DNA from: Terebella lapidaria
Taxonomy: Eukaryota > Annelida > Polychaeta > Terebellida > Terebellidae
Direction of reading: 5' to 3'
DNA: 64,000 bases
NCBI GenBank assembly: GCA_949152475.1
Contig: OX424561.1
Location: 6,324,001-6,388,000, forward strand
How positions within the stretch are numbered: the stretch's first letter is position 1; every line of letters begins with the position of its first letter. The position numbers were made by a program, and so were the translations under genes. Positions 11,911 through 23,893 of this stretch are shown one piece after another. Under the pieces are notes generated by a model that was not told where the DNA came from, searched no databases, and saw nothing but the letters and a program-made list of their open reading frames with translations.

Positions 11911-13690
11911 AAACGCCACACGGATGCAAGCCGGCCGCCACACTTATGACGAGCTGATTGCCATCTGATGTACTGGAGATAGGTGTCAGAGGTCCAAGGA
12001 TCCAGGCGCTGGATCACGATAGGAAGCTATCCTAATTTTGCAGTATGAGTAGCGCATCCTGTGTGGAGACTGAGTATCGGACACAGCCAAGTTGTGACCA
12101 GTTCCTGATAGGCAATGATGCAGAACCTGTCTTCTTGTGCCGAAATAAAGGTGAATCTCCGACTGGTACACAATGGTCCGGGTGTATTACCACGTAATGA
12201 TAGATAAGCATGCAAAGCTCTGAGTGGACATAGTCTAATTGGACGTTGTAGTAGTATTGAGATGACAGACGAATGACGTGAATGCTTGTATGAACGGAAT
12301 GTTACACTGTATGGGGTAGGGTTGGAGGAGTATCTGACATCGGCGAGCTGGCTAATGTGGCCAGAGGCAGTATACCGATGTTTTCACTAATCCGAGTTGA
12401 ACCAAAAAATGTTATGAGAAACATTGAGTGAAATAGACACATGGAATGCTGACTCATTACCTTGGACTCTAGGCTCCGGACAACCGGACAATTCCCCATC
12501 AGCTGTTTACAGCGGATCAATTTTTCTTGTGGGAGTCTGGCTTGAAGCTCAACAGCTTCTGATTTTTTGCCCGCAAATGAAAGAGTAGATTAGACTGAAA
12601 CGGGTCCCACAGTTTTGTCAGGTGCCTGAGGAACTCCCAACGCTGAAGACATCTGCTTGAAAATTTTTGAGGTCTTTCTGGGCTTGGGTTTCAGGAGGTC
12701 ATATGATCAGCAAATCATCCTGAATATGGAACATGTGTTTGCTTCCACCAACATTTTGTGTTATCCATCGAAAGGAAGCGCTGAAGTGCTTAAATACACG
12801 GCAACTGATACTAAGACCCATCGGCAACCTCCTATCATATCGCGACAAGATTGGGACCATGAGGGTTTTTAATCAGCTTTGCCGGTAATGAACGCGGCCC
12901 CAACGAGACTATCTGAGCGATGACATTGTCTACGGTATGACGATCCATTATATGGAATAATGAAACCAAAATGGAAACCATCCACTAGCCACGACTTTTC
13001 AGCTGTATCATACATGTAATTGGTTAACGACGCCTCCAACTGGTCAACGTTTATGGGACTGGGAAGGGAGGGAGGTGGCGTGTTTGTATTGGACTGGGGA
13101 CAGAAACATGCTCTGTGCTGCCCCTGGTTGCACTGAAATCATGTTTTACTGTAACGGCAGTCTGTTGGGCAAGGGTTGTTTCGTGGTACCTCTAGCATGA
13201 ACCAGATGGACGGACTTGTCAAAATCTAAGGGGCTATGCTAGTAGAGTGAGCTAAGACGTTCATCCCCTGATGAAACATGCTAAGGTTGGGATGGGCATG
13301 AAGGGTGGTATGTTTTGCTGGAAGAATCCACCCGAAAATTGTATAGATTGTGTCAAATATATAACGATAAGTATGAATAAGACTCTCTAGAGCAAGATTT
13401 GTTACAGCTCTTGCCAGGCTGTTTTTACCTGATACACGTTGAAGTGCAGAAAAACTGGGGATTGATGTGAGGGAGAGGAGGGACGGTATGTGAGGGTCAA
13501 CTCTTTCATTTTGTGTTGGGACTGATGTGGATATGTTGTGCCCGGTGGGAATTTTTCCTCTGTACTACCGATTTAGCGGCTTTGTTACATGGACCTTCGA
13601 TGAATGACCGACGTAAACATTTCCAGGGGACACATTTCTTCAATCCGACATCCTAGCCAATGTATGGACATGTATGGACATTTTTTCTAA
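11911..13690. other. No gene recognised
   Basis: Less AT-rich than its surroundings, but the open frames found (about 60-72 codons) show no domain, signal peptide or convincing splice pair. No repeat family shared with the rest of the window was noticed. Confidence 0.4.
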
Positions 13691-16600
13691 GAACGTTATC
13701 GTCCGAAATGTGGCTTCATCGCCAATCTAGGGAATCATCGACCAGACTGAGGCATCATCGCCAATCTAAGGATAGCATCAACCAGATTGTGGTATCACCG
13801 CCAGCTCAAAGACATATTGAGCAGAATAAGGCATTATCGCCAATCTAAGACATTATCATCAAGAAAAAGGCATTATCGCCAATCTAGGGACATCATCGTA
13901 CAACATGAGACATCCTCGCCAATCTAGGGACATCATTGTTAAAATTGGACGAAGGGCCAAAGACAGGTTACCGGCTAATATAAGTTTAATATTTTTAATG
14001 TTAGCCAGGTCACTGGTTGAATTCAAGGTCAAGTGACTATTCAGTATATATAATATTACGCAGGTATCATGTCCACCGTTGATTGCTAAGCTGTAAATTC
14101 AATAATCAGAGAGATATTAGCAATTTTGTCCTGTGGCCTTAAAAATGAAGGCAAGGTCAAAGTCAAGGTCATCGGATCCTTTGGCGTATAACATTTCCTA
14201 TATGTCCATCATTGATTCCCACATGATGAAGTCAATAAGCGAGATATTAGCCATTCTCTCCTGTCACCTTGAATATCAGGTCAAAGGAAACTTGAAAATA
14301 AGGTGATTGGTCAAGTCGAGGTCACGAGAATATTCAGCAAATATCATTTGGAGCTTGACCACAATTGATTCCTAAGCTGTAACGTTGATAATAAGTGGGA
14401 TAGTAGCCATTTGTGATCTGACCTTGAAAATGAGGTCAAACTCAAGTTCAAGGTCATGAGAATGATCAGCATATATCATTCACTGTTCGCGGTTGATTCC
14501 TAAGCGGTATGGTCGATACTAAGCGAGATATTAGTCATTTTGTTCTCTGACCTTGAAACTGAGGTCAAAGATCGTGCTCAAGGTCACCGAAGTATTCAGC
14601 GTACATCATTTCCTATATGTTCCTTATGGATTCCTAAGCTGTAAAGTTGATAGTAAGCGTGATGTCAGTCATTCTTTCCTGTGACCTTGAAATTTAAACA
14701 TGATGCATCATCGCCAATCTACGGACGTCATCGTCCAGAATGAGGCATCATCGCCAATTCAAGGACGTCATCGTCCCAAATGAGGCATCAGCCAATCTAA
14801 TGACATCTTCGTCCAGAATGAGGCATCATCGCCAATCTAGGGATATCATTGTCCAGAATGTCGCATCATCGCTAATCTAAGGGCATCATCGCCAGTCCAA
14901 TGACGTCATCGTCCAGAATGAGTCATCATGGCAATCTAAGAACATCATCGATATCTGAGATATCAGACAGTTTGTGCTCTGGCCCTGAAAATAAGGTCAA
15001 GATCAAATTCAAGGTCATCAGCATATTCAGTGTATATCATTTTCTATATGTCCACAATTGGTTCCCAAGCTATGAAGTCAATAGAGAAGCAAGATATTAG
15101 CCATTTTTGTCCTTGGACCTTGAAAATGAGGTCAAAGGTCGAATTCAAGGTCATGGCAATATTCAGCATATATCATGTTCTATATGTTCGCAATTGATTC
15201 ATAAGTTGTAAAGGCGATAATAAGAGAGCTATCAGTCATTATTTCCTGTGACCTTGAAATTTAAACATGATGCATCATCGCCAATCTAAGGACATCATCG
15301 TCCAGAATGAGGCATCATCGCCAATCTAGGGACGTCATCGTCCAGAATGAGGCATCATCGCCAATCTAGGGACGTCATCGTCCAAAATGAGGCATCATCG
15401 CCAATCTAAGGACGTCATCGTCCAGAATGAGGCATCATCGCCAATCTAGGGACGTCATCGTCCAGAATGAGGCATCATCGCCAATATAAGGACGTCATCG
15501 TCCAGAATGAGGCATCGTCGCCAATCTAGGGACGTCATCGTCCAGAATGAGGCATCATCGCCAATCTAAGGACGTCATCGTCCAGAATGAGGCATCATCG
15601 CCAATCTAAGGACGTCATCGTCCCGAATGAGGCATCATCGCCAATCTAATGACATCATCGTCCAGAATGAGGCATCATCGCCAATCTAGGGATATCATTG
15701 TCCAGAATGTCGCATCATCGCTAATCTAAGGGCATCAGCACCAGTCTAATGACGTCATCGTCCAGAATGAGTCATCATTACAATCTAAGAACAACATCGT
15801 CAAGAATAAGGCATCCTCAATATAGGGACATCATCGTCCAAAATGAGGCATCATCGCCAATCAAGGGATAGCATCGTCCAAAATGTGGCATCATTGCTAA
15901 TCTAAAGACATCATCGTCCAAAACATGAGGCATCATCGGCAATCTAGGACATCATCGTCCAGAATGAGACATCATCGCCAATCTAAGGATATGATTGTCC
16001 TGAAAGAGGCATCATCGCCAATCTATGGACATCATCGTCCAAAATAAGGCATCATCGCCAAATGGCATCGTCGTCCAATATGAGGCATCAGTGCCAAAGG
16101 ACATCATCGTCCAAATTGAGGCATCATCGCCAGTCTAATGACGTCATCGCCAGAATGAGTCCTCATTGCAATCTAAGAACATCATCGATATCTAAGATAT
16201 CAGTCATTTTGTGCTCTGACCCTGAAAATAAGGTCAAGGTCAATTTCAAGGTCATCAGAATATTCAGTGTATATCAGTTTCTATATGTCCGCAATTGGTT
16301 CCCAAGCTATGAAGTCTATAGAGAAGCAAGATATTAGCCATTTTGTCCTTTGATCTTGAAAATGAGGTCAAGGGTCGAATTCAAGGTCATGGCGATATTC
16401 AGCAAATATCATGTTCTATATGTTCGCAATTGATTCCTATGATGTAAGGGCGATAATAAGCGAGATATCAGTCATCTCTTCCTGTGACCATTGAAATTTA
16501 AACATGAGGCATCATCGCCAATCTAAGGACGTCATCGTCCAGAATGAGGCATCATCGCCAATCTAAGGACGTCATCGTCCTGAATGAGGCATCATCGCCA

Positions 16601-17530
16601 ACCTAATGACATCATCGACCATAATGAGGCATCATCGCCAATCTAGGGACATCATCGTCCAAAATGTGGCATCATCGCTAATCTAAGGGCATCATCACCA
16701 GTCTAATGACGTCATCATACAGAATGAGTTATCATTACAATCTAAGACCATCATCGTCCAGAATAAGGCATATTCCTCAATATAGGGACATCATCGTCCA
16801 AAATGAGGCATCATCGCCAATCAAGGGACATCATCGTCCAAAATGTGGCATCATTGCTAATCTAAGGACATTATCATCCAAAACATGAAGCATCATCGGC
16901 AATCTAAGACATCATCGTCCCGAAAGAGGCATCATCACCAATCTAAGGACATCATCGCCAAAATGAGGCATCATCGCCAAAGGACATCATCGTCCAACCT
17001 GAGGCATCATCGCCAAAGGACATCATCATCCAAAATGAGGCATCATCGCCAAAGGACATCATCGTCCAACATGAGGCATCATCGCCAAAGGACATCATCG
17101 TCCAACATGAGGCATCATCACCAAAGGACATCATCGTCCAAAATGAGGCATCATCGCCAAAGGACATCATCGTCCAACATGAGGCATCATCGCCAAAGGA
17201 CATCATCGTCCAACATGAGGCATCATCGCCAAAGGACATCATCGTCCAACATGAGGCATCATCGCCAAAGGACATCATCGTCCAACATGAGGCATCATCG
17301 CCAAAGGACATCATCGTCCAACATGAGGCATCATCGCCAAAGGACATCATCGTCTAACATGAGGCATCATCGCCAAAGGACATCATCGTCCAACATGAGG
17401 CATCATCGCCAAAGGACATCATCGTCCAACATGAGGCATCATCGCCAAAGGACATCATCGTCCGTACATGAGGCATCATCGCCAATATACTCACATCACC
17501 GTCCAAGTGTGGCCTCATCGTCTGATGACA
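13691..17530. repeat. 41-bp minisatellite field interleaved with ~140-bp core repeats
   Basis: Units of about 41 bp (GAGGCATCATCGCCAATCTA plus GGACGTCATCGTCCAGAAT) occupy 13700-13940, 14705-14945, 15265-16180 and 16505-17530. They are separated by blocks of the ~140-bp core repeat at 13970-14690, 14955-15260 and 16190-16500. A left-end motif AGGTTACCGG at about 13970 shows that the field sits in or next to a pearl-like element. No real coding sequence is seen. Confidence 0.85.
16960..17465. repeat. Homogenised 36-bp sub-array
   Basis: About fourteen nearly identical 36-bp units (GCCAAAGGACATCATCGTCC plus AACATGAGGCATCATC). They differ from the 41-bp unit by losing a 5-bp TCTAA-type segment after GCCAA. 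As 36 is divisible by three, long open frames appear on both strands; these are by-products. Confidence 0.9.
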
Positions 17531-17551
17531 TCATCATAAATCATAAGGGAG

Positions 17552-19649
17552 TACTGTAAAGCAGGAAATTTTCGCGAGCGATTTAATTTGGCGATTTTGG
17601 CGAGTTGCCAAATATCGCAAACATTTCTCGCGCCAAATTTTCTCGCGTGCTGACCGAAAATAAAGGATCGGAAAACTCGCCAACATTAAACGCGCGAAAT
17701 TTTTTTCAACACACTTCTAGTTTACTGATTAGCAGCGTAGTAATACAAGTGCAACAAAGCTGTGTTATGTGGTCATATATGGTGGTTGAGCACCTCAAAT
17801 ACATGTACTAAGACTGTATTCGTGGTAAGTGTCAGTTATAGGATGAATAGGCCTACTAGGCCTACTACAGCACACTGGTATTTCATATTTCCGATCACAA
17901 AGCAGTTTAATGTACGGTATACTAAAAAATAGTACAGGTCTGTCCAAGCTGACAAACTACTAGTACGTCATGAATATGTGAATTTCCTTATCTGGAGTAT
18001 GGCCCGCATTGCTCATTTGCATAAACTTGTCAAAACTCAACCAACAGCAGATACTTTATCGGCTTTGATTCAAATGATAATAGTCGAGTATATGAGTGGT
18101 GGATATTTGCTCTGATTTTTCCGTATGTTTCTTTAATAATGTAGAGGGTTAGGTATCTGAGGGAGATGAAAAACCAGTGGATAAAAGCGATATTCATGAT
18201 ATTTGGGCTGAGCCGGTGACTGTCAGGCAATTGACACTTGCCGGTTGTCAGACCAGCAACAGGTGCTCGATCGGGCGATTTAATTTTTGACTGTGAGAAC
18301 GTCGTTTCTCTAAGACAAATTAGATTGTTAGCCAAAATAAACTTGACTGTATGTTTTTATCTTTCTGCGTAAACAAATAAATGTCTCACATCTGGCGAAA
18401 TCCTTTCTTCATTGATGAAAAACCATCAACAGCTTTTCTTGTATATTACCAGTTTACAACCCCGTGGTCACGGTGGTGTGGTCCCCGTGAGAGGCTCATT
18501 TGCATACACGGCTTAGCCTACGGTGGGGGGGGGGGGGGTGCAGTAGCGACACTGCGAGTAGGGAGAATCTTTGCTATCATCTGTAGTTAATTACCAATAA
18601 ATTCGTTTTATCTGAAGTTATCAGTTCATTGGACTGGTGAATTTTGATGCATCCGTTGAATCATGTGTTGCTACAAGGCCACATCATTATATTCAACACA
18701 TAAGCCACGTGTTTATCTTTGTTTGCCCGAGAGTTTTCGGGTGATTACAGATACACGTGGAAGTGATTTCTGGGTCTATCTGTCAAGTTTATGGGCACCC
18801 GAGGTCGACCGCAGTCCTGGGTATTTTCTCGGGCAATCATGTAACAAGCTTGCATAAATGACCTCAGATATAAACTAAGCTGAGAAGGCCCATCATTTAT
18901 ATTTATTCAGGATGAAAACAGTTATATTTGTAATGTTCAGTATAATATTTCACCTGAAAATTTTGCCGCCAATTTTTGACAAATTATACTAGGAGGCTAG
19001 GTCTAGTTATTTATCAGTCAAACTTGATGCGGAATTCTGATTGGCTGAGACCTCTGTGTTTCCCACCCAGTTGGGCAAGTGCTTTGCAACAGGGCTTGTG
19101 AAACCTGCATGCAATGAAATTTACTCGTGTAAAATTACAATAACTTGCATATAAACAAAACAATTATCTAACATGCAAAATTAACTTATTTAACATGGAC
19201 AATAAACTTCTGCACATGCAAAATTAACTTATGTAACGTTGACAATGAACTTATGTAACACATACATGATATAATGTGGACAAAACTCACATAAGTAGAC
19301 AAATTTGAATTCGACCTCAAATGAGTTTGAAAAGATAACATGACCATTTTAGCTGAAATCAGATGATGACTGCTACCTGCAAGTACACCTTTGGGAAAAC
19401 TTATAAACTAGTAAATGTGGGCTCATTATACAGCTTTGCATTTATAAATTTAGTATTTCTTAAAAGAAAAATACAATGCTGGGAAATATTAATCCCAGAC
19501 TTTCCGCCAAATTTAGTAGCGGCCAAAATTTCCTGCAATAGTTTGATATTGCACAACAGGGCAGATAAGCCAAATTTTCTAGCGGCCAATATGTCTTGGA
19601 GGGAAAAACGCCAAATTAAGTAGCGGCCAATATTAATAGTTTTACAGTA
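17552..19649. mobile_element. Possible large element or element pair with TACTGTAAA inverted ends
   Basis: TACTGTAAAGCAGGAAATTT at 17552 and a segment ending TTTTACAGTA at 19649 are inverted partners, and both adjoin a TAATTTGGCG / CGCCAAATTA segment. The interior has no transposase, so this may be one 2.1-kb non-autonomous element or two separate solo copies. No gene was found inside. Confidence 0.4.
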
Positions 19650-20474
19650 TACTCATCTAAGAAAATCATGTTCCCTATTATCACTACAAACCATATCATT
19701 TTGCGCGTGCATGAGGAGATATACTATTTATTATAGGTATAATATATATTGCTAGGTGTTATACCATATGTTGTCATGGGTAATTATGTATATGGCATAA
19801 AGTGGACCACATCTACATAGCTACTGTGTGTCCCTAGTTACTATGGAATAATGCGTAACATAACATTAAGCCAGATCAACAAGTTTTTTGTGAGAGATAA
19901 AGATGATCGTCGTTTCTGTGATCTTCATTTCCCGTGAATAACATTGCCACCTATCTGCAGGAAATTACCTGCAGGTTTAATGGACAAAAGCGCTTCAATT
20001 TGCGTAACCTGATTGAGGTCGGCAATACGAGCCCAATTTTGTGGTAAAATTCCCCATGACAATGTTATTTCAAAGTCGGAACGAATTAGTCCTATCCTCC
20101 TAATGACGCTGTGTCCGCCTAACTTACAAACGCTGGTCGCCGCACAGATATGACCAAAGCCTAACGTGACTTGTGCGCGGAATTTCCACTTGCCAGGGCA
20201 GTACGGGCGAGCCGCAAACGATGGAGCTGAGCCGTGCGGCCAGACGAGGCCAACAATGGTAGGCCTATATATATCCACTTTGTCGGGGCAGTGGGGCGAG
20301 CCATAACTATGGCGCTGACCCGCGAGGTCAATCGGCCAATTGATGAATTTATATCACACAAAATACAAAAGCAGCGAAGTTGTCTATCCAAGTGATTTAG
20401 TTGATATGATTCCTGGTGGTGTAATCCATTTGATGAGGCTAATAAGAGCACATAGACCACCGTTAAAGTAATGA
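19650..20474. other. No gene recognised
   Basis: Minus-strand open frames of 99 and 117 codons at 19925-20460 overlap each other and match nothing I know. Two related ~60-bp segments (GGGCGAGCC ... GCGCTGA-like) near 20195 and 20290 suggest a local duplication. Confidence 0.35.
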
Positions 20475-20624
20475 AAAATTAGCCCAATGGGCTAGAAAGG
20501 TTACCAGAGAAATATACAGAGTTAAGCCGAGAAAGTTGTTGGTCAAATTCAAGGTGACCACTGAAATCGCCATATCTCTAACCTTGAAAATGGGATCAAA
20601 GGTTAAATTCTAGATCACCAAACT

Positions 20625-21630
20625 ATTCAGCATACATCATTTCCTATATGTTCACTATGGACCCCTAAGCTGTAAATTTGATAATAAGCGAGATATAAGC
20701 CATTTTGTAATCTGACTTTGAAAATAAAATGACACCTTGAAATTTAGGTCAAAGGTCAAACTCAATATCATTAAAATATTCAGAATATCTCATTTCCTAT
20801 ATGTTCACAATTGATTCCTAAGCTGTAAAGTCGATAATAAGCAAGATATTAGCCATTTTGTCCTATTGAGCTTGAAAATGAGGTCAAAAGTCAAATTCAA
20901 GGTCACTAGAATATTCAGCATATATCATTTCCTATATGTTCACAATTGATTCCTAAGCTGTAAAGTCGATAATAGGCGAGATATTAGCAATTTTGTCCTG
21001 TGGCCTTGGAAATGAGGTCAAAGGTCAAATTCAAGGTCATGAGAATATTCAGCATATATCATTTCCTATATGCCCACAATTGATTCCTAAGCTGTAAAGT
21101 CGATAATAAGTCAGATATTAGCCATTTTGTCCTGTGACCTTGAAATGAGGTCAAAGGTCAAATTCAAGGTCATGACAATAATCTGCATATATCATTTCCT
21201 ATATGTTCATAATTGATTGCTAAGCTGTAAAGTCGATAACAAGCGAGATATTAGCCATTTTGTCCTGTGACCTTGAAAATGAGTTCGAAGGTCAAATTCA
21301 AGGTCATCAGAATATTCAGCATATATCATTTCCTATATCTCCACAATTGATTCCTAAGCTGTAGAGTCGATAATAAGCGAGATATAAGCCATTTTGTGCT
21401 CTGACCTTGAAACTGAGGTCTGAGGTCAAATTCAAGGTCACGAGAATATTCAGCATATATTATTTCCTATATGTTCACAATTGATTCCTAAGCTGTAGAG
21501 TCGATAATAAGCGAGATATAAGCCATTTTGTGCTCTGACCTTGAAACTGAGGTCAGAGGTCAAATTCAAGGTCACGAGAATATTCAGCATATATCATTTC
21601 CTATATGTCCACAATTGATTCCTAGTCTCT
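20625..21630 (+). repeat. Eight tandem ~140-bp core repeats rich in AGGTCA motifs
   Basis: The phrase TTTCCTATATG recurs at about 20640, 20786, 20929, 21064, 21205, 21328, 21467 and 21598. Most units carry TTCAAGGTCA, and several carry AGGTCAAAGGTCA, a direct repeat of AGGTCA with one-base spacing. Confidence 0.9.
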
Positions 21631-22011
21631 AATCTCAATATCAAGTGAGATATTAGGCATAATGTGTCCCATTATAAAGCATAGGAGAATTTAACATGGG
21701 AAAGTCCTATTTGGGCCGAGTTTGGGCCAAAATGGCCCACTTCGAGCGATTCAAGCGCAACGAAATTTATAGACATCATAGAAGTACATATGAGGAGTCT
21801 TATGTATCAAAAAGAAAAAAAGTTACTGAACAGATTTTGAGAAAATGGCCGCCAAAGTCCAAAATCAGGCCTTTTTCGTCGAAAATGGCCGCCATTTTGA
21901 AGGAAAAGCGAAAATCAAAAAACTAAAAAATACCTCCTTCTTGAATTATTTTTAAGTATTTTTCTGCAAAATTTCAGAAAAATTCGCCCGTAAACAAAAA
22001 AGCTAAAAATG

Positions 22012-22013
22012 TG

Positions 22014-22045
<32 letters not shown>

Positions 22046-22082
22046 ACGACGACGACGGACGACGGACGACGGACGACGGACG
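22012..22082. repeat. (GAC)n trinucleotide repeat
   Basis: GAC units with GGAC interruptions near the right end of the preceding element; it corresponds in position to the (GGAC)n tract of the copy at 10803-11910. Confidence 0.9.
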
Positions 22083-22130
22083 CAACGCCATGCCAATAGG
22101 TTATCGGACCATAGGTCCGGTAACCTAAAA

Positions 22131-23035
22131 AGGCCAGGAAAGTGCGAGAAAAATTTTTGTTCTGATTTGTTTTGATGCGCGGTCAGCAGATAAGTTCTAT
22201 GCGCATGCGTGAATTGTAATGTACACGGGGGGTAAGCACTCGCCATGCAATTAAGGATTGAACAACTCTGAACCCATTCCCATCCCAATCATAAATACAA
22301 TTAATGCTTAATTGTAGTTTTAAATTAATAATGATAAAATGGTCTTTCTGGTGAGAGAACAGATGTATATACTGGAAGTGAGAATATAAGTCCATTTTAT
22401 TTATAAACGAAATTTTTGGCTGGATGTTGAGGACAGGTACGCCCGAAGATGATATAATATCGATAATATCAATATTGGAGTGTGCCTATATTCGAATATA
22501 TAGGCGTATGGGCTCCTAAGTGAGATAATTTATTTTTCAACCTCACTGGAAAATATGCAATATCTCGCCTACATGCATATCTATACGGTAGTGTATCGGT
22601 CGGCCTAATCCACAATGTACCACTCTTGCTGAACATGTTCAGGTCGACCGGTACATGTCATTAATATCACTTACTATCGCTCCCCGTTGGATATACCACA
22701 AGACATTTTCCTGAAAAGATGACATGTTCTGTTTAGTATTTGAACATAACATAAATCTTTCATTGAGGTAAATCGTTTTCAAATCACATGCTTAAGTAAG
22801 TTTTACTACATGAATTAATACCTGTCCGTTATAGCCAAATTAGATATGCATGATAATGGTGAATAATATACAATGATAAAAAACACCGAGTTCTCCACTA
22901 CCACCCAAACCCACCCCAAACCCCATCCCAATACTACCCACTCAACCCTTTCATGAAGCGTAGATTCTTAGACTTTATTTTAGTAGTTTGTCATTGCCAC
23001 TGTATACCACCTTGGATTAGAATTATTACTGATTA
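22131..23035. other. No gene recognised
   Basis: AT-rich sequence between a pearl-like element and the 3' end of the minus-strand LINE. No exon or repeat family was identified. Confidence 0.4.
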
Positions 23036-23893
23036 TTATAAGTTTGTGTGATCCGGCGTTTCAACCGGGAAGAAAGGGCCTTAGGTGATATAATACTATT
23101 GTTCAATTGGTTGATATACAATTCGCTTTCGACTGAATTCCATATTTTTGGGCCTGTGTACAGAATGTTTGTTTGTGCTGATGTTGTTCTCATTTTGGGT
23201 AATTGTAGTTTTCTGGTTAGACTGTTTCGGGTTTTATAATGGTGTGTGTCCTCAGTAAGTGTGAATACTTGGTTACTTGGAGTTCATAGATGTCCTTTAG
23301 CTTTAAGATTTTCAATGACGTAAAGATAGGGGCAGTATGTGCATCATAACGTGCCCCCGCTATGGTTCTAACTATTTTCTTTTGCTGAATAATGAGTTTT
23401 GACAAATATTTATTGGCGGCAGATCCCCAGAAAGTGATACCGTAAAGCAGGAAAGGATAAACCATAGAATAATAAAGTGTGATGAGGTGCTCTTTGTTCA
23501 TGACATTTTTTGCTTTATTTAGTGCGAGATGGGATTTACTTATTTTGTTCCTAACATGCTTTATGTGTTCACTCCAGTTTAAGGATTTATCTATATGAAT
23601 TCCAAGGAACTTGAATGTTTCAGTCTCTGTAATTTTGGTGTCTGATAGAACAAGATCATCTTTCTGGTTGTTATCAAATATTTTATTGGTGAATATCATA
23701 TAGTTTGTTTTGGATATATTTAGTGACAATTTATTAGCCTTAAACCAATCTGATAGCCTGGATAGTTCTTCGGTCATTGTTTGATAAATTACTTTTATGT
23801 CGTTATTTGAGAAGTATATAGTTGTATCATCAGCAAACAGTATGGACTTAGCGTCCAGGAGGCTTTTGGGGAGATCGTTCGTATAAATTATAA

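Larger units (their letters stand above)
20475..22130 (+). mobile_element. Pearl-like / Helentron-type element, most complete copy
   Basis: The left end AATTAGCCCAATGGGCTAGA leads to AGGTTACCAG. Eight tandem core repeats follow (20625-21630), then the right arm, a (GAC)n/(GACG)n tract and the hairpin end GGTTATCGGACC/GGTCCGGTAACC before CTAAAAA. Order and ends match the copy at 10803-11910. No coding capacity. Class assignment rests on architecture. Confidence 0.65.

Noticed and set aside
11692..11943. Open frames with GRTDGRTD or VRPSVRPS repeats
   Set aside because: They are translations of the (GGAC)n microsatellite and element arm.
13691..17530. CRISPR-like array
   Set aside because: The repeats are contiguous without unique spacers, and the sequence is clearly eukaryotic; it is a minisatellite.
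16885..17559. 224-codon open frame of RQRTSSSNMRHH repeats
   Set aside because: It is the 36-bp minisatellite read in one frame; the opposite strand is open too, and no splice, start context or domain supports a protein.
19925..20460. Minus-strand open frames of 117 and 99 codons
   Set aside because: They overlap in different frames, show no family features and have no splice context.
21974..22288. Minus-strand frame with a poly-Ser/Arg tract
   Set aside because: Translation of the (GAC)n repeat.
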